Shown piece by piece: positions 16,257 through 25,634 of a stretch of 64,000 nucleotides of DNA. The position numbers and the translations under genes were made by a program. Source of the DNA: Novosphingobium subterraneum (GTDB lineage: Bacteria; Pseudomonadota; Alphaproteobacteria; Sphingomonadales; Sphingomonadaceae). The notes beneath the pieces are model-generated. The model worked only from the letters and a program-made list of their open reading frames with translations. It did no database searches and had not been told where the DNA came from. The number at the start of each line of letters is the position of its first letter. Positions within the stretch are counted from its first letter, which is position 1. Location: contig NZ_JRVC01000007.1 of assembly GCF_000807925.1 (NCBI RefSeq), positions 62,001-126,000 on the forward strand, written 5' to 3'.

Positions 16257-17254
16257 CGGAGCCTTATCTGCCGGAAGCGCGCCCTCCCTGCGCTCCGCTG
16301 GAACACACTGTTGGCTATCAGCCAGACACGCACGATCCGCTTCGGCATTGCCCCGCCCAACGCCGCCGCATAGTCTTCAGCGACGCGCCGTCGTTCCCGA
16401 TGCCAATGACCCAAGCCTTGCGACCCGCTGCGCAAGGTCCAGTGCGTTTCTCGTTCACACCACCAGCCGAGCGGGCATCGGAAGACGTGCCCTTCAGGCA
16501 GGCCCGCGCTCCACATATACGTGAGATCCCGCCCATTATCGAACTCCACGGCTATGCTCAGGTAATCGTGGGTGAATGCGAGGTCTTCCGGCAGGGACGA
16601 AGGAAGTTGCTCCACAAGCCATTCCCAGCTCAGTTCCGTTTGGCCCGTCAGGGCGATGCCGACTTCTCTCTGAAGAATACCCACGTCACCCTCGGTCGAG
16701 ACCGTGATGTCATCCGGATCGCCCATGTAGATGCGCCCATCGCCGATGCGCCATAGGTACTCCCACCCTGCGGGCTGGCCCGTAGCCGTCGCCTTCTCGT
16801 TCGATGGGATGACCCGCAGTCCGACGCCGGGGGCCTGGCGCGGCCGCTTCCCGGGCAAAAGCCCGCCACTCGTGTCAGCGAACTCGGACAGTCCCTTTGT
16901 CAGGAACGACAGTTCGCCGGTGCTCCATGCGGCGTAGACCGCGTCGTGGGATATCAGCTTGCGCACGGGGCCGTCGCCGATGCGCATGTAAACCGTCGAG
17001 CGCGGTTCGACCACAAGCCCCAGCGGCTTGGAGAGCCATTGATGGCCGGTGGCGATCACCTGGAAATGTTCGCCCATGACAAAGCTGTAGCCACTTGGCG
17101 TCCATCGTTGTTCAGAGCCATCGAGCAGGATGGTGGCCGAAGGGTCGGGACCGCCCAGGGTCGATCTGCGGGCGGCGGAATTGCGGCGCTGCTGCCTCAA
17201 GAAGGCGAGAAAGGTTGCGCTTCTCGCCAGAAGTGATCGCTTGGTCTCGCCCAT
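16253..17254 (-). CDS. DUF3047-like protein
   Basis: A 333-residue protein. The C-terminal half shows the DUF3047 pattern: LSWEWLVEQLP, then DYLSIAVEFDNGRDLTYMW, a Trp-rich stretch, HRERRRVAEDYAAALGG and a final strand VRVWLIANSVFQ. DUF3047 proteins have a galactose-binding-like beta fold and are often exported; here the N-terminus is basic (MGETKRSLLARSATFLAFLR) and a signal is unclear. The start at 17254 is chosen because the frame upstream runs antisense through glnD. Its function is unknown. Its stop shares CTAG with the convergent acetyltransferase. Confidence 0.62.
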   Translation of the reverse strand: MGETKRSLLARSATFLAFLRQQRRNSAARRSTLGGPDPSATILLDGSEQRWTPSGYSFVMGEHFQVIATGHQWLSKPLGLVVEPRSTVYMRIGDGPVRKLISHDAVYAAWSTGELSFLTKGLSEFADTSGGLLPGKRPRQAPGVGLRVIPSNEKATATGQPAGWEYLWRIGDGRIYMGDPDDITVSTEGDVGILQREVGIALTGQTELSWEWLVEQLPSSLPEDLAFTHDYLSIAVEFDNGRDLTYMWSAGLPEGHVFRCPLGWWCERETHWTLRSGSQGLGHWHRERRRVAEDYAAALGGAMPKRIVRVWLIANSVFQRSAGRARFRQIRLR

Positions 17255-17447
17255 TGCTCCAATCCCCTCTTGCCTTGGCCAGAAGTGTGGACCTTTTTCC
17301 GAAGTGGACAATCCCTGCCTTGGAACAATACGCCCGACCTTCAGCACGCTGGCTGGGCCAGTTGGCCATACTTCTTTGATAGCTTGAGCCGGGAATGCCC
17401 CGTTTATCGGCTTACGCATCGGGGAATTGCGCGATAGAGCTTTGCTT

Positions 17448-20192
17448 ATGATGCTTCCCCGGATTGCCAACCAGCGCGCCATCATTGACCGTCGGCAGCT
17501 TGCCGATGCCATCGCGGCGGCGTTCGCCGAGAAGGGCGAGAAATCGCGGCAGGCCGTGGTGGAGCTGCTGCGTACCGCGCTGGAAGACGGCCGCGCCGAG
17601 ATCGCCCGCAGGCTGGAAGCCAAGCCTTCCTCGGGCACGGAAAGCGCGCAGGCGCAGGCCTTCCTTGTCGATCAGCTGGTCCGCATCATCTACGACCATG
17701 TCGTCGGGCGCATCTATCGCGCGAGCAATCGCTCGATGGGCGAGCGTATCGCGGTGATCGCGGTTGGCGGCTACGGGCGCGGAGAAATGGCGCCGCATTC
17801 GGACGTCGACATCGCGTTCGTCACGCCGATCAAGCCGACATCGTGGTGCGAGCAGGTGATAGAGGCGCTGCTCTATTTCCTGTGGGACCTAGGCCTCAAG
17901 GTCGGCCATTCCAGCCGCTCGCTCGACGAGGTCGTGCGCATGGCCAAGAGTGACCTGACCATCCGCACCGCGCTGCTCGAAGGGCGCTATGTCTGGGGTG
18001 ATCGTGACCTTTTCGACAGCGCGTCGGCCCGTTTCTGGGCGGAAGTCGTCAATGGCACCGAAAAGCAGTTCGTCGCCGAGAAACTGCAGGAGCGGAACGA
18101 CCGGCACAAGCGGCTGGGCGACAGCCGCTATGTCGTCGAACCCAACGTGAAGGAGGGCAAGGGCGGTCTGCGCGACCTGCACACGCTCTACTGGATCGGC
18201 AAGTACATCCACAAGGTGCGCGACGCCTCGGAGCTGGTCGACGTCGGCCTGCTCACGGCAGAGGAATATCGCGCCTTCCGCCGTGCCGAGAACTTCTTCT
18301 GGGCGGTGCGATGCCATCTGCACACCATCACCAGGCGTGCGGAAGACCGGCTGACCTTCGACCTGCAGCGCGAAGTCGCCACCCGCATGAATTTCGCCGA
18401 TCGCCCCGGCAAGAGCGCGGTCGAGCGGTTCATGCAGTACTTCTTCCTGCAGGCGAAACAGGTCGGCTCGTTGACCGGGGTGTTCCTGGCACAGCTTGAC
18501 GGGCAGTTCGCCAAGGAAAAGCGCGGCTTCCTCGCCGCCTTGCGCAGCCGCCGTCGCAAGAAGGTGGGGCCGTTCGTGATCGAGGCGGGCAAGCTGGCCG
18601 CGCCATCCGACACGACCTTCCAGGAAGATCCGGTCAGGCTGCTGGAGCTGTTTTCCTGTGCTGCATCGGAACAGGTCGAGATCCATCCGGAAACCATGCG
18701 CATCGCCCGGCGGGATTCGGGCCTGATCGACGCCGCGCTGCGCAAGGATCCGCGCGCCAATGCGCTGTTCATGGAGACGCTGACCAGCCGCAACGATCCC
18801 GAAACAGTGCTGCGCTGGATGAACGAGGCGGGCGTGTTCGGCCGTTTCGTGCCCGACTTCGGCCGGGTCGTCGCGCAGATGCAGTTCGACATGTATCATC
18901 ACTACACGGTCGACGAGCATACCATCCGCGCGATCGGCCTGCTGGCGCGCATCGAGAAGGGTGAGGTCAAGGACGATCACCCGCTGGCCAGCGAAGTGGT
19001 CAGCAAGGTCGCCTCGCGCCGCGTGCTCTATGTCGCAACGCTGCTGCACGACATCGCCAAGGGCCGTCAGGGTGACCATTCGGTGCTTGGCGCGGAAGTG
19101 GCGATGAAGCTGTGCCCACGTCTCGGCCTGTCGGCTGCCGAGACCGAAGCGGTGGCCTGGCTGGTGCGCTGGCACCTCTTGATGAGCGCAACGGCGTTCA
19201 AGCGCGATCTGGCCGATTACAAGACCATCGCCGATTTCGTGAACACGGTGCAGAGCCAGGAACGCCTGCGCCTGCTGCTGATCCTGACCGTGGTCGACAT
19301 TCGCGCAGTGGGGCCGGGCGTGTGGAATTCGTGGAAGCGGCAGTTGCTGGGCGACCTGTTCGTATCGGCAGAGGAAATGCTGCGGCTGGGCCACAAGACC
19401 CATGGCCGTGCCGAACGCATCGCCGCCAAGAAGAAGGCCGTCGCCACGATCCTGCGCGAGCGCGATGCGCTGATCGGGACGGTCGGCAAGCAGCTTGGCG
19501 ATGCATACTGGATTGCCGAGCCGGAAGACATCATCGCGCTCAACCTCCAGCAGATGGACACCGCGCTGGGTGAGCCGCTTTCGGTGGAGGCGCACTGGTA
19601 TCCGGCACGCGGGGCCACGCTCGTCACGGTGCTGGCGGCGGACCACCCCGGCCTGTTCTACCGCATCGCCGGGGGCATCCACCTTGCCGGTGGCAACATC
19701 ATCGATGCGCGCATCCACACCGCCCGGAACGGCACTGCGGTCGACAATTTCCTCGTGCAGGACCCGCTCGGGCGTCCACTCAACGAAGCCAGCCAGATCG
19801 CGCGGCTGAAGAATGCGATTGCCGATGCGCTGGCCAACCGGGTGAAGCTGGTGCCACAACTGGCCGCACGTCCGCTGGCGCGGCCACGTGCGGATGCGTT
19901 TGACGTGCGCCCGATCGTGATCTTCGATAACAAGGCCTCGAACCGCTTCACCGTGATCGAGGTGGGCGCGCGGGATCGCCCGGCGCTGCTCAACCAGCTT
20001 GCCCGCGCGCTTTTCGAGGCGCGGCTGGTGGTCCATTCGGCACACATCGCCACCTATGGCGAACGCGCGGTCGACACGTTCTACGTTACCGACGTGCTGG
20101 GCGAGAAGATCGACAGCGAGAGCCGGATGAAGACCGTCGAGAAGCGACTGCTCGAAGCGGCCGAGGATCGCAAGGTCAAGGCGGCGGCGTGA
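17448..20192 (+). CDS. glnD: [Protein-PII] uridylyltransferase / uridylyl-removing enzyme
   Basis: A 914-residue GlnD, the nitrogen-status sensor that uridylylates PII under glutamine limitation and reverses it when glutamine is high. Domains in order: nucleotidyltransferase (VGGYGRGEMAPHSDVDIAF), the central GlnD domain, an HD domain (YHHYTVDEHT, TLLHDIAKGRQGDHS) for removal of UMP, and two C-terminal ACT domains (LVTVLAADHPGLFYRIAG and FTVIEVGARDRPALLNQLAR) that bind glutamine. The start is at tandem ATGs 17448/17451; an upstream TTG at 17427 also stays in frame. Length is normal for alphaproteobacteria. Confidence 0.96.
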   Translation: MMLPRIANQRAIIDRRQLADAIAAAFAEKGEKSRQAVVELLRTALEDGRAEIARRLEAKPSSGTESAQAQAFLVDQLVRIIYDHVVGRIYRASNRSMGERIAVIAVGGYGRGEMAPHSDVDIAFVTPIKPTSWCEQVIEALLYFLWDLGLKVGHSSRSLDEVVRMAKSDLTIRTALLEGRYVWGDRDLFDSASARFWAEVVNGTEKQFVAEKLQERNDRHKRLGDSRYVVEPNVKEGKGGLRDLHTLYWIGKYIHKVRDASELVDVGLLTAEEYRAFRRAENFFWAVRCHLHTITRRAEDRLTFDLQREVATRMNFADRPGKSAVERFMQYFFLQAKQVGSLTGVFLAQLDGQFAKEKRGFLAALRSRRRKKVGPFVIEAGKLAAPSDTTFQEDPVRLLELFSCAASEQVEIHPETMRIARRDSGLIDAALRKDPRANALFMETLTSRNDPETVLRWMNEAGVFGRFVPDFGRVVAQMQFDMYHHYTVDEHTIRAIGLLARIEKGEVKDDHPLASEVVSKVASRRVLYVATLLHDIAKGRQGDHSVLGAEVAMKLCPRLGLSAAETEAVAWLVRWHLLMSATAFKRDLADYKTIADFVNTVQSQERLRLLLILTVVDIRAVGPGVWNSWKRQLLGDLFVSAEEMLRLGHKTHGRAERIAAKKKAVATILRERDALIGTVGKQLGDAYWIAEPEDIIALNLQQMDTALGEPLSVEAHWYPARGATLVTVLAADHPGLFYRIAGGIHLAGGNIIDARIHTARNGTAVDNFLVQDPLGRPLNEASQIARLKNAIADALANRVKLVPQLAARPLARPRADAFDVRPIVIFDNKASNRFTVIEVGARDRPALLNQLARALFEARLVVHSAHIATYGERAVDTFYVTDVLGEKIDSESRMKTVEKRLLEAAEDRKVKAAA

Positions 20193-20238
20193 TTGCCTGA
20201 GGCGATGACCGCACTCGCAATCGCCAGGTCGCGTCCCT

Positions 20239-20811
20239 ATGTCATCAGGGATGAGTGAAGCCGAATATCTTTCCGGACGTCTGCTTCTGGCCATGCCGGG
20301 CATGGGCGATGCGCGATTCGATCATGCCGTGGTGGCGATGTGCGTGCATGACGAGCACGGGGCGCTGGGCATCGGCATCGGCCACGTGCGCGACGGGATC
20401 ACCTTGCACGGGCTGCTGGAAGACGTTGGCATCGATCCCGGCGTCGCGCCCGATGTGCCCATTCTCAACGGCGGCCCGGTAGAGACGGCGCGCGGCTTCG
20501 TGCTGCATTCGAACGACTGGGGCGGCGAGGGCAGCGTCACGGTCAATTCGCTGTGCGACCTCTCGGCTTCGATGGATGTGCTGCGTGCGATTGCCGAAGG
20601 GCGCGGGCCGAGCCGCTATCTTGTGGCCTTGGGCTACGCCGGATGGGGTGCAGGGCAGCTGGAAGGCGAGATGCGGCGCCATGGCTGGTACGCGGCGCAA
20701 GGGCGCCCGGAGATCCTGTTCGAGACGCCGACCGGGCGGCGCTGGCAGCAGGCGTGGAAGCGCGAGGGCATCGATCCTTCGCACCTCGTGGCGCAGACCG
20801 GCAGCGCCTGA
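20239..20811 (+). CDS. yqgE: YqgE/AlgH family protein
   Basis: A 190-residue member of the YqgE/AlgH family (DUF179). The N-terminal GRLLLAMPGMGDARFDHAVV and the internal VPILNGGPVETARGFVLHSN are diagnostic, and GYAGWGAGQLEGEM follows near residue 134. The family folds as a compact alpha/beta protein; its role is unclear despite an early link to alginate regulation. It follows glnD by 46 bases on the same strand and ends before a clear terminator, so it may be cotranscribed with glnD. Confidence 0.93.
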   Translation: MSSGMSEAEYLSGRLLLAMPGMGDARFDHAVVAMCVHDEHGALGIGIGHVRDGITLHGLLEDVGIDPGVAPDVPILNGGPVETARGFVLHSNDWGGEGSVTVNSLCDLSASMDVLRAIAEGRGPSRYLVALGYAGWGAGQLEGEMRRHGWYAAQGRPEILFETPTGRRWQQAWKREGIDPSHLVAQTGSA

Positions 20812-20827
20812 ACTCCGGCCTAACAAA

Positions 20828-20857
20828 AGAGCCGCCCCATCGCTGGAGCGGCTCTTC
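20828..20857. terminator. Rho-independent terminator between yqgE and degP
   Basis: Arms AGAGCCGC (20828-20835) and GCGGCTCT (20848-20855) enclose a 12-base loop that can pair further through CCC and GG. An A-rich flank (ACAAAA) on the left gives T-rich RNA for the minus strand. It lies between two convergent genes and can serve both. Confidence 0.7.
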
Positions 20858-20879
20858 CGATTCTTGCCTCTGACTGCGA

Positions 20880-22403
20880 TCAGCGCACGCGCACGGGCAC
20901 GTATTGCGCCGGCGCGCCACGGCGCTGGATGCGAAGGAGCACGGCTTCGCGGCCTTCGGTCTTGGCCTGGCGGACGATACGTTCGAGATCCGCAATCGAG
21001 GCGACGTTGACGTAGTTTGCCGAAAGCACGATGTCGCCGCGCTGCAGGCCCTTGGCTCCGGCATCGGATGACGCATCGACGGCTGTGATGACCACGCCCT
21101 TTGCGTCCTCTCCCGCGCCCAACTGGCGGGCGATCTGCGGCGTGAGCGGAATTGCCGCTACGCCAAGCGAGGACTGCAGGACGCTTCCGCTCTGCTGCTG
21201 CTTGCCGCCGAAGCCGCCATCTTCCTGCGCGTCGGGGTCGAAGCTCTGCTGGGCGAGTTCTTCCTCGGTCGGGCGCTTGCCGACCACGGTCTGGATGGTC
21301 AGGCGCTGCCCATTGCGGAGCAGTTCGATCGGGATACGCTTGCCGGGGGTAGTGTTGGCGACAATGAACGACAGGGTCTGGTCAGGCGTAACGTCCTTCC
21401 CATCGACCTTCACCACCACGTCACCGGCCTGCATGCCAGCCTTGGCAGCAGCTTGGCCTGGCTCTACCGCCTGAATGAACTCGCCACGGTTCTTCGGCAG
21501 ACCGAGCGAGGCGGCAAGGTCTTCCGACAGTGGCTGGATACGCACGCCGAGATAGCCTCGATCGATTGCCTGGCCTGCGCGCAGCTTGTCGACGATGGGC
21601 GCGGCGATCTCTGCCGGAATGGCAAAGCCGATGCCGACCGATCCGCCGGTGGGCGAGAAGATGGCGTTGTTGATGCCGATGACGTTGCCGGCCATGTCGA
21701 ACATCGGGCCACCCGAGTTGCCCCGGTTGATCGAGGCATCGGTCTGCAGATAGCGGTCATAGGCCGAGCCCGAACCGGTGTTGCGATAGACCGCCGAGAT
21801 AATGCCCTGCGTGACGGTGCCGCCGAGGCCGAAGGGGTTGCCGATGGCGATCACCCAGTCACCCACGCGCGCCTTTCGCGAATCGCCGAACTTGACGAAG
21901 GGAAAGGGCGTCGGCCGGCTGATCTTGAGCACGGCGAGGTCCGATGCGGCATCCTTGCCGATCAGCTTGGCGGGGTATTCAGTACCGTCGGGCGTGGTCA
22001 CGGTGATCGATTCGACCTCGCCCTGCCCATCTGCGGTGATGACGTGGTTGTTGGTCACCACGTAGCCATCGGCGGAGATGATGAAGCCCGAGCCCAGCGA
22101 CTGGGCTTCTCGCGTCTGCGGGCCACCCTGACCGCCACCGAACAGGTCGCCAAAGGGCGTTCCGGCAAACGGGTTGTTGTTCTGCACCTTCACGCGCTGG
22201 CGAGTGGAGATGTTCACCACCGCCGGCTGGAGTTGCTGCGTGAGGTCGGCAAAGCTCGACGGCGCGCCAGCGCGGGGAACGACGCTGCGCATTTCCGACT
22301 GGTCGTTCTGCGCGACTTGCGCGCCTGCGGGGAAGCCTGTCACCAGGGTCAGTGCGCTGCCTGCGAGTAGCAGCGCCGAAGTCACACCATAAGCGTATCG
22401 CAC
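20880..22403 (-). CDS. degP: Periplasmic serine protease DegP/HtrA (Do family)
   Basis: A 507-residue envelope protease and chaperone. After a signal peptide (ending near PAGAQ) comes the trypsin-like domain with His in TNNHVITADG, Asp in SDLAVLKI and Ser in GNSGGPMFDM. Two PDZ domains follow (VQPLSEDLAASLG... and GVVITAVDASSDAGAKG). It degrades or refolds damaged periplasmic and outer-membrane proteins. Gene order hflK-hflC-degP on one strand is common in alphaproteobacteria. It also has its own promoter candidate: a perfect EcfG-type site at 22486-22510. Confidence 0.95.
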   Translation of the reverse strand: MRYAYGVTSALLLAGSALTLVTGFPAGAQVAQNDQSEMRSVVPRAGAPSSFADLTQQLQPAVVNISTRQRVKVQNNNPFAGTPFGDLFGGGQGGPQTREAQSLGSGFIISADGYVVTNNHVITADGQGEVESITVTTPDGTEYPAKLIGKDAASDLAVLKISRPTPFPFVKFGDSRKARVGDWVIAIGNPFGLGGTVTQGIISAVYRNTGSGSAYDRYLQTDASINRGNSGGPMFDMAGNVIGINNAIFSPTGGSVGIGFAIPAEIAAPIVDKLRAGQAIDRGYLGVRIQPLSEDLAASLGLPKNRGEFIQAVEPGQAAAKAGMQAGDVVVKVDGKDVTPDQTLSFIVANTTPGKRIPIELLRNGQRLTIQTVVGKRPTEEELAQQSFDPDAQEDGGFGGKQQQSGSVLQSSLGVAAIPLTPQIARQLGAGEDAKGVVITAVDASSDAGAKGLQRGDIVLSANYVNVASIADLERIVRQAKTEGREAVLLRIQRRGAPAQYVPVRVR

Positions 22404-22485
22404 GTGGCCTGGTCCTCTTTATCTATCATGCGCCGGGGGCGGCGCGGCTGACTTGTGCCAAAGTCGATTCACCCGCCTTGCGATG

Positions 22486-22510
22486 AACGGACTTTGAATG
22501 GCGATGTTCC
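22486..22510 (-). promoter_or_regulatory. EcfG-type general-stress promoter of degP
   Basis: On the minus strand GGAAC (22510-22506), 16 intervening bases and CGTT (22489-22486) match exactly the GGAAC-N16/17-CGTT consensus of the alphaproteobacterial general-stress sigma factor EcfG. Transcription would begin about 75 bases before the degP start at 22403. Since the site lies between hflC and degP, degP can be induced apart from hflKC. No ecfG, phyR or nepR gene lies in the window. Confidence 0.65.
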
Positions 22511-22531
22511 GTATCGTTCAGGATTCCGGGA

Positions 22532-23383
22532 TCACTTGCCCTTGAACTGCTTCAGGTACTCGTTGTCGGGCGAAAGCACGATGGAGGTGCTTGATCCCTT
22601 CTGCGCGAAAGTTGCGTCGTAGCTCTGCATTGCACGGTAGAAATCGTAGAATGCCGGGTCCTTGTTGAAGGCATCGGCATAGGTCTTGGCAGCGGTTGCC
22701 TCGGCGGTGGCGCGTATGATCTGCGCCTGCTTCTGGCCTTGCGCGCGGATCGTGGCGGCTTCCTGCTGGCGCGCGGTGGCCATCCGGGTGAACGCGGATT
22801 CGAGCGGGGTGCCTTCTGGAAGGTCAGCCCGCTTGATGCGCACGTCGATCACCTGTGCGCCATACTCGCGCGCCTCGCGGTCGAGCCCCTCGCGGATCTG
22901 CTCCATCGCGCGGCCACGGTCGGCAGTGAGCAGCGAGCCGAACGTGCGCTTGCCCAGTTCCTGACGCAAGGCGGAGTTGAGGATCGGCTGGAGCTGTTCG
23001 GCGACGCGTTCGGTCGTCCCGGCGGTTTGTACCATGCGCACCGGATCGATGATGCGGAAGCGGGCAAACGCGTCCACTTCGAGGCGGCGCTGGTCGGCCG
23101 AGAGCACCTGCTGGCGCTCCATGTCGAGATCAAGGATCCGCTTGTCGACATTGACCACCTTTTCCATGAACGGAATCCGCAGGACGATACCCGCGCCGGT
23201 CTGGCCGAAATCGGTCTTGGGTTCGAACCTGTTGACCACGCGGTTGGGCTGGCCGAGGCGGATGATCACCGCCTGCGTTTTCTCATCGACCACGGTAAGG
23301 CAGCTGGCGGCCGCCAGCAGGGCAACGCCTGCGGCGATGACGACGGCCTTGCGTTCGGCCCAAAAGGTCTGGATCGCGCTCAT
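22532..23383 (-). CDS. hflC: FtsH protease modulator HflC
   Basis: A 283-residue SPFH/band-7 protein with one N-terminal membrane helix (AVVIAAGVALLAAASCLTVV). The SPFH domain contains AVIIRLGQPNRVV and the helical coiled-coil part ARQQEAATIRAQGQKQAQII ends in a run of Ala-rich heptads. With HflK it builds the large periplasmic cage around FtsH and limits its proteolysis of membrane proteins. It starts one base after hflK ends, so the two are cotranscribed, as expected for an obligate complex. Confidence 0.94.
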   Translation of the reverse strand: MSAIQTFWAERKAVVIAAGVALLAAASCLTVVDEKTQAVIIRLGQPNRVVNRFEPKTDFGQTGAGIVLRIPFMEKVVNVDKRILDLDMERQQVLSADQRRLEVDAFARFRIIDPVRMVQTAGTTERVAEQLQPILNSALRQELGKRTFGSLLTADRGRAMEQIREGLDREAREYGAQVIDVRIKRADLPEGTPLESAFTRMATARQQEAATIRAQGQKQAQIIRATAEATAAKTYADAFNKDPAFYDFYRAMQSYDATFAQKGSSTSIVLSPDNEYLKQFKGK

Positions 23384-23384
23384 C

Positions 23385-24500
23385 TTACTGACCCCCTTCC
23401 TGCGGCTTCTGGCTGCGCTTCATTTCGGGCAGAGGCAGGTAGGCCTGGGTATTGGGCGTCTCGACGATCACCTTGTCGGTCTGGCTCAGCACACGCTCCA
23501 TTGTTTCGTAGTACATGCGGCGACGGGTGACTTCGGGGGCGAGTTTGTACTGCTCGTAGACCTTGTCGAACGCGGTCGCTTCACCGCCAGCGCGGGCGGT
23601 GAGCTGTTGCGCCCAGGCTTGCGCCCGGTTGATCTCGCTCTGCGCGTCCTGCTGGGCGGCGAGCACTTCTTTGAAGGCATCGACGACCTTGGCCGGCGGA
23701 TCGGTCTTCTTGATGTCGACGCCCTGGATGACGACCCCCGAGCGATAGGCATCGAGCACGCGCTGCATGCGCTCGCGCACGTTGAGTTCGATCTGCGCGC
23801 GGCCCGAGCCCATCACGTCGTTGAGGTTAACCTCGGCGATGGACTGGCGCATCGCGGCCTCGGCCACTTCGCGCACGGTCTGGTCAGGGTCGGCCAGCTG
23901 GAACATGTAGAGCTTCAGGTCCTTGATGTTCCAGCGGACGAGATAGGTGAGGTCAACCAGGTTCTGGTCGGCGGTGAGCATCAGCTTCTCGCCATCGCCC
24001 TCGGGGATCGATTCGCGGCGGATCGAGGTCACGTCCTCGACCTTGACCGACTGGATCGGCCAGGGAAGCGTGACCGCAGTCCCGGAATCCAGCGTGCGCG
24101 AATAGGAACCGAAAGTGGTGACCACGCCCTTTTCCTGCGGGGCGATCAGGTGGACCATCGAGGTGCCGAGGAATGCCAGCACGATGAGGCCGACCACGAC
24201 CGGAGCCCACGACTTGCCATCGGGGCGCTGCGGCAGGCGCGGGATGTTGGGGCCACGGCCGCCGCCACCGTTGCCGCCACCCTTGCGGTTGCGGAAGATG
24301 TCTTCGATGTTCGGGCCACGCCGTCCGCTGTCCTTCGGACCATCGCCGGATTGCGGCGGGAGCCAGGGATTGCGCGGGCCTTCGGCACCCGGCGCCGCCG
24401 GCGGTGGTGTGGTGTCAGGAGCGTCACCGGAGGACCCGGCGCTCGATGTGGGCGCGTCGTTGCCGCCGCCCGAACCCCAGGGGCTTTTCTTGCCTGTCAT
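23385..24500 (-). CDS. hflK: FtsH protease modulator HflK
   Basis: A 371-residue partner of HflC. A Gly/Pro/Asn-rich cytoplasmic N-terminus (with GNGGGGRGPNIPRLP) is followed by a membrane helix (WAPVVVGLIVLAFLGTSMV), an SPFH domain (GVVTTFGSYSRTL) and a coiled-coil C-terminus. The start at 24500 (MTGKKSPWGS) fits the usual HflK beginning with SPWG; GGGAG lies 12 bases upstream. An in-frame ATG at 24554 would add 18 residues and cannot be excluded. The first gene of the hflK-hflC-degP run. Confidence 0.92.
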   Translation of the reverse strand: MTGKKSPWGSGGGNDAPTSSAGSSGDAPDTTPPPAAPGAEGPRNPWLPPQSGDGPKDSGRRGPNIEDIFRNRKGGGNGGGGRGPNIPRLPQRPDGKSWAPVVVGLIVLAFLGTSMVHLIAPQEKGVVTTFGSYSRTLDSGTAVTLPWPIQSVKVEDVTSIRRESIPEGDGEKLMLTADQNLVDLTYLVRWNIKDLKLYMFQLADPDQTVREVAEAAMRQSIAEVNLNDVMGSGRAQIELNVRERMQRVLDAYRSGVVIQGVDIKKTDPPAKVVDAFKEVLAAQQDAQSEINRAQAWAQQLTARAGGEATAFDKVYEQYKLAPEVTRRRMYYETMERVLSQTDKVIVETPNTQAYLPLPEMKRSQKPQEGGQ

Positions 24501-24639
24501 GAAAAGGCCCGTCTCCCGGCCAAAGCGCGCGATCATTCCGCCCAAGTCTGTCATGACTTAGGTTATAGGAACCCTGCTCGTGAAAAACAGTGTCCATTCC
24601 CGAAAATTCATCTGCTAGGGCCGAACGAACAGCTCCGGG

Positions 24640-25629
24640 ATGGAGCGGAACACGGGAAATGGCGTGAGCATCGACGAACAGGCACTGCGCAATGCGCTCG
24701 GGGAAGTGGCAGGGGACCGCCTGCAGACGGTGAAAGTGGCGGACGATACTGCAACTGTCATGCTTGAAGTCGGCGGGCTGGAGCGGCTCGATCGCGACAA
24801 GCTGGAAATGGCGGTGCGCGACGCGGCGCGCAAAGCGGGCGTTGGCGATTTGCGCCTTGGCATGACGGCAGAGCGCAAGTCGCGCGTGATCATCGCGGTG
24901 GGATCGGGCAAGGGGGGCGTGGGCAAGTCGACGCTGTCGGCCAATCTGGCGGTCGCCTTGCACCGGCTCGGGCGCAAGGTCGGTCTGGTCGATGCCGATA
25001 TCTATGGCCCATCGCAGCCGCGCCTGCTGCTGACCGAGGGACGCAAGCCGGAGGCCGAGGACAACAAGATCCATCCGATCCCCTCGCCCTATGGCGTGCC
25101 GATGCTGTCGATGGGACATCTGGTGCAGCCGGGGCAAGCAATCGCGTGGCGCGGGCCGATGGCGGGCAATGCGCTGGGCCAGCTGATCGACGCGCACTGG
25201 GGCGAGGTGGAGATCATCGTCGTCGACCTGCCGCCGGGCACTGGTGACGTGCAACTGACCATGCTTTCGAAGCATAAGCCGGCCGGTGCGGTGATCGTCT
25301 CTACCCCGCAGGACCTGGCGCTGATGGATGCGACCCGCGCGATCGGCCTGTTCGAGCAGGGCAAGGTCCCGATCATCGGCATGGTCGAGAACATGGCCGG
25401 CTACATTTGCCCCCATTGCGGCGAAGAGAGCGATCCGTTCGGCGTCGGCGGGGCAGAAGCGGCAGCAAAGACCATGGGCCTGCCATTCCTCGGCCGTGTC
25501 CCGCTCGACATGGCGATCCGGCGCGAGAGCGATGCAGGCAATCCCCCTGCCGCAGGTGACAGCCCGCAGGCCGAGGCATTCCTGTCGATCGCGCGCTCGG
25601 TCCTCGCCTGGCTCGACGGGAAGCGCTGA
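24640..25629 (+). CDS. mrp: Mrp/ApbC-type iron-sulfur carrier ATPase
   Basis: A 329-residue P-loop protein of the Mrp/NBP35 group, which binds and delivers [4Fe-4S] clusters. A short DUF59-like N-terminus (to about residue 75) precedes the ATPase domain with the deviant Walker A AVGSGKGGVGKSTLSANLAV, the VDADIYGPSQPRLL block, and the cluster-binding CPHCG pair near residue 262. It is divergent from hflK. The next gene, five bases downstream, encodes a molybdopterin enzyme subunit, and hemH follows; the group is linked by metal and cofactor chemistry. Confidence 0.93.
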   Translation: MERNTGNGVSIDEQALRNALGEVAGDRLQTVKVADDTATVMLEVGGLERLDRDKLEMAVRDAARKAGVGDLRLGMTAERKSRVIIAVGSGKGGVGKSTLSANLAVALHRLGRKVGLVDADIYGPSQPRLLLTEGRKPEAEDNKIHPIPSPYGVPMLSMGHLVQPGQAIAWRGPMAGNALGQLIDAHWGEVEIIVVDLPPGTGDVQLTMLSKHKPAGAVIVSTPQDLALMDATRAIGLFEQGKVPIIGMVENMAGYICPHCGEESDPFGVGGAEAAAKTMGLPFLGRVPLDMAIRRESDAGNPPAAGDSPQAEAFLSIARSVLAWLDGKR

Positions 25630-25634
25630 ACTTC

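Noticed and set aside
16253..17638. Longer minus-strand frame of 461 codons for the DUF3047 protein
   Set aside because: The extra 128 residues run antisense through the start of glnD and are low-complexity, so the start was set at 17254.
17889..20303. Minus-strand frame of 804 codons opposite glnD
   Set aside because: It is a shadow of the high-GC codon use of glnD, with no domain pattern and no signals.
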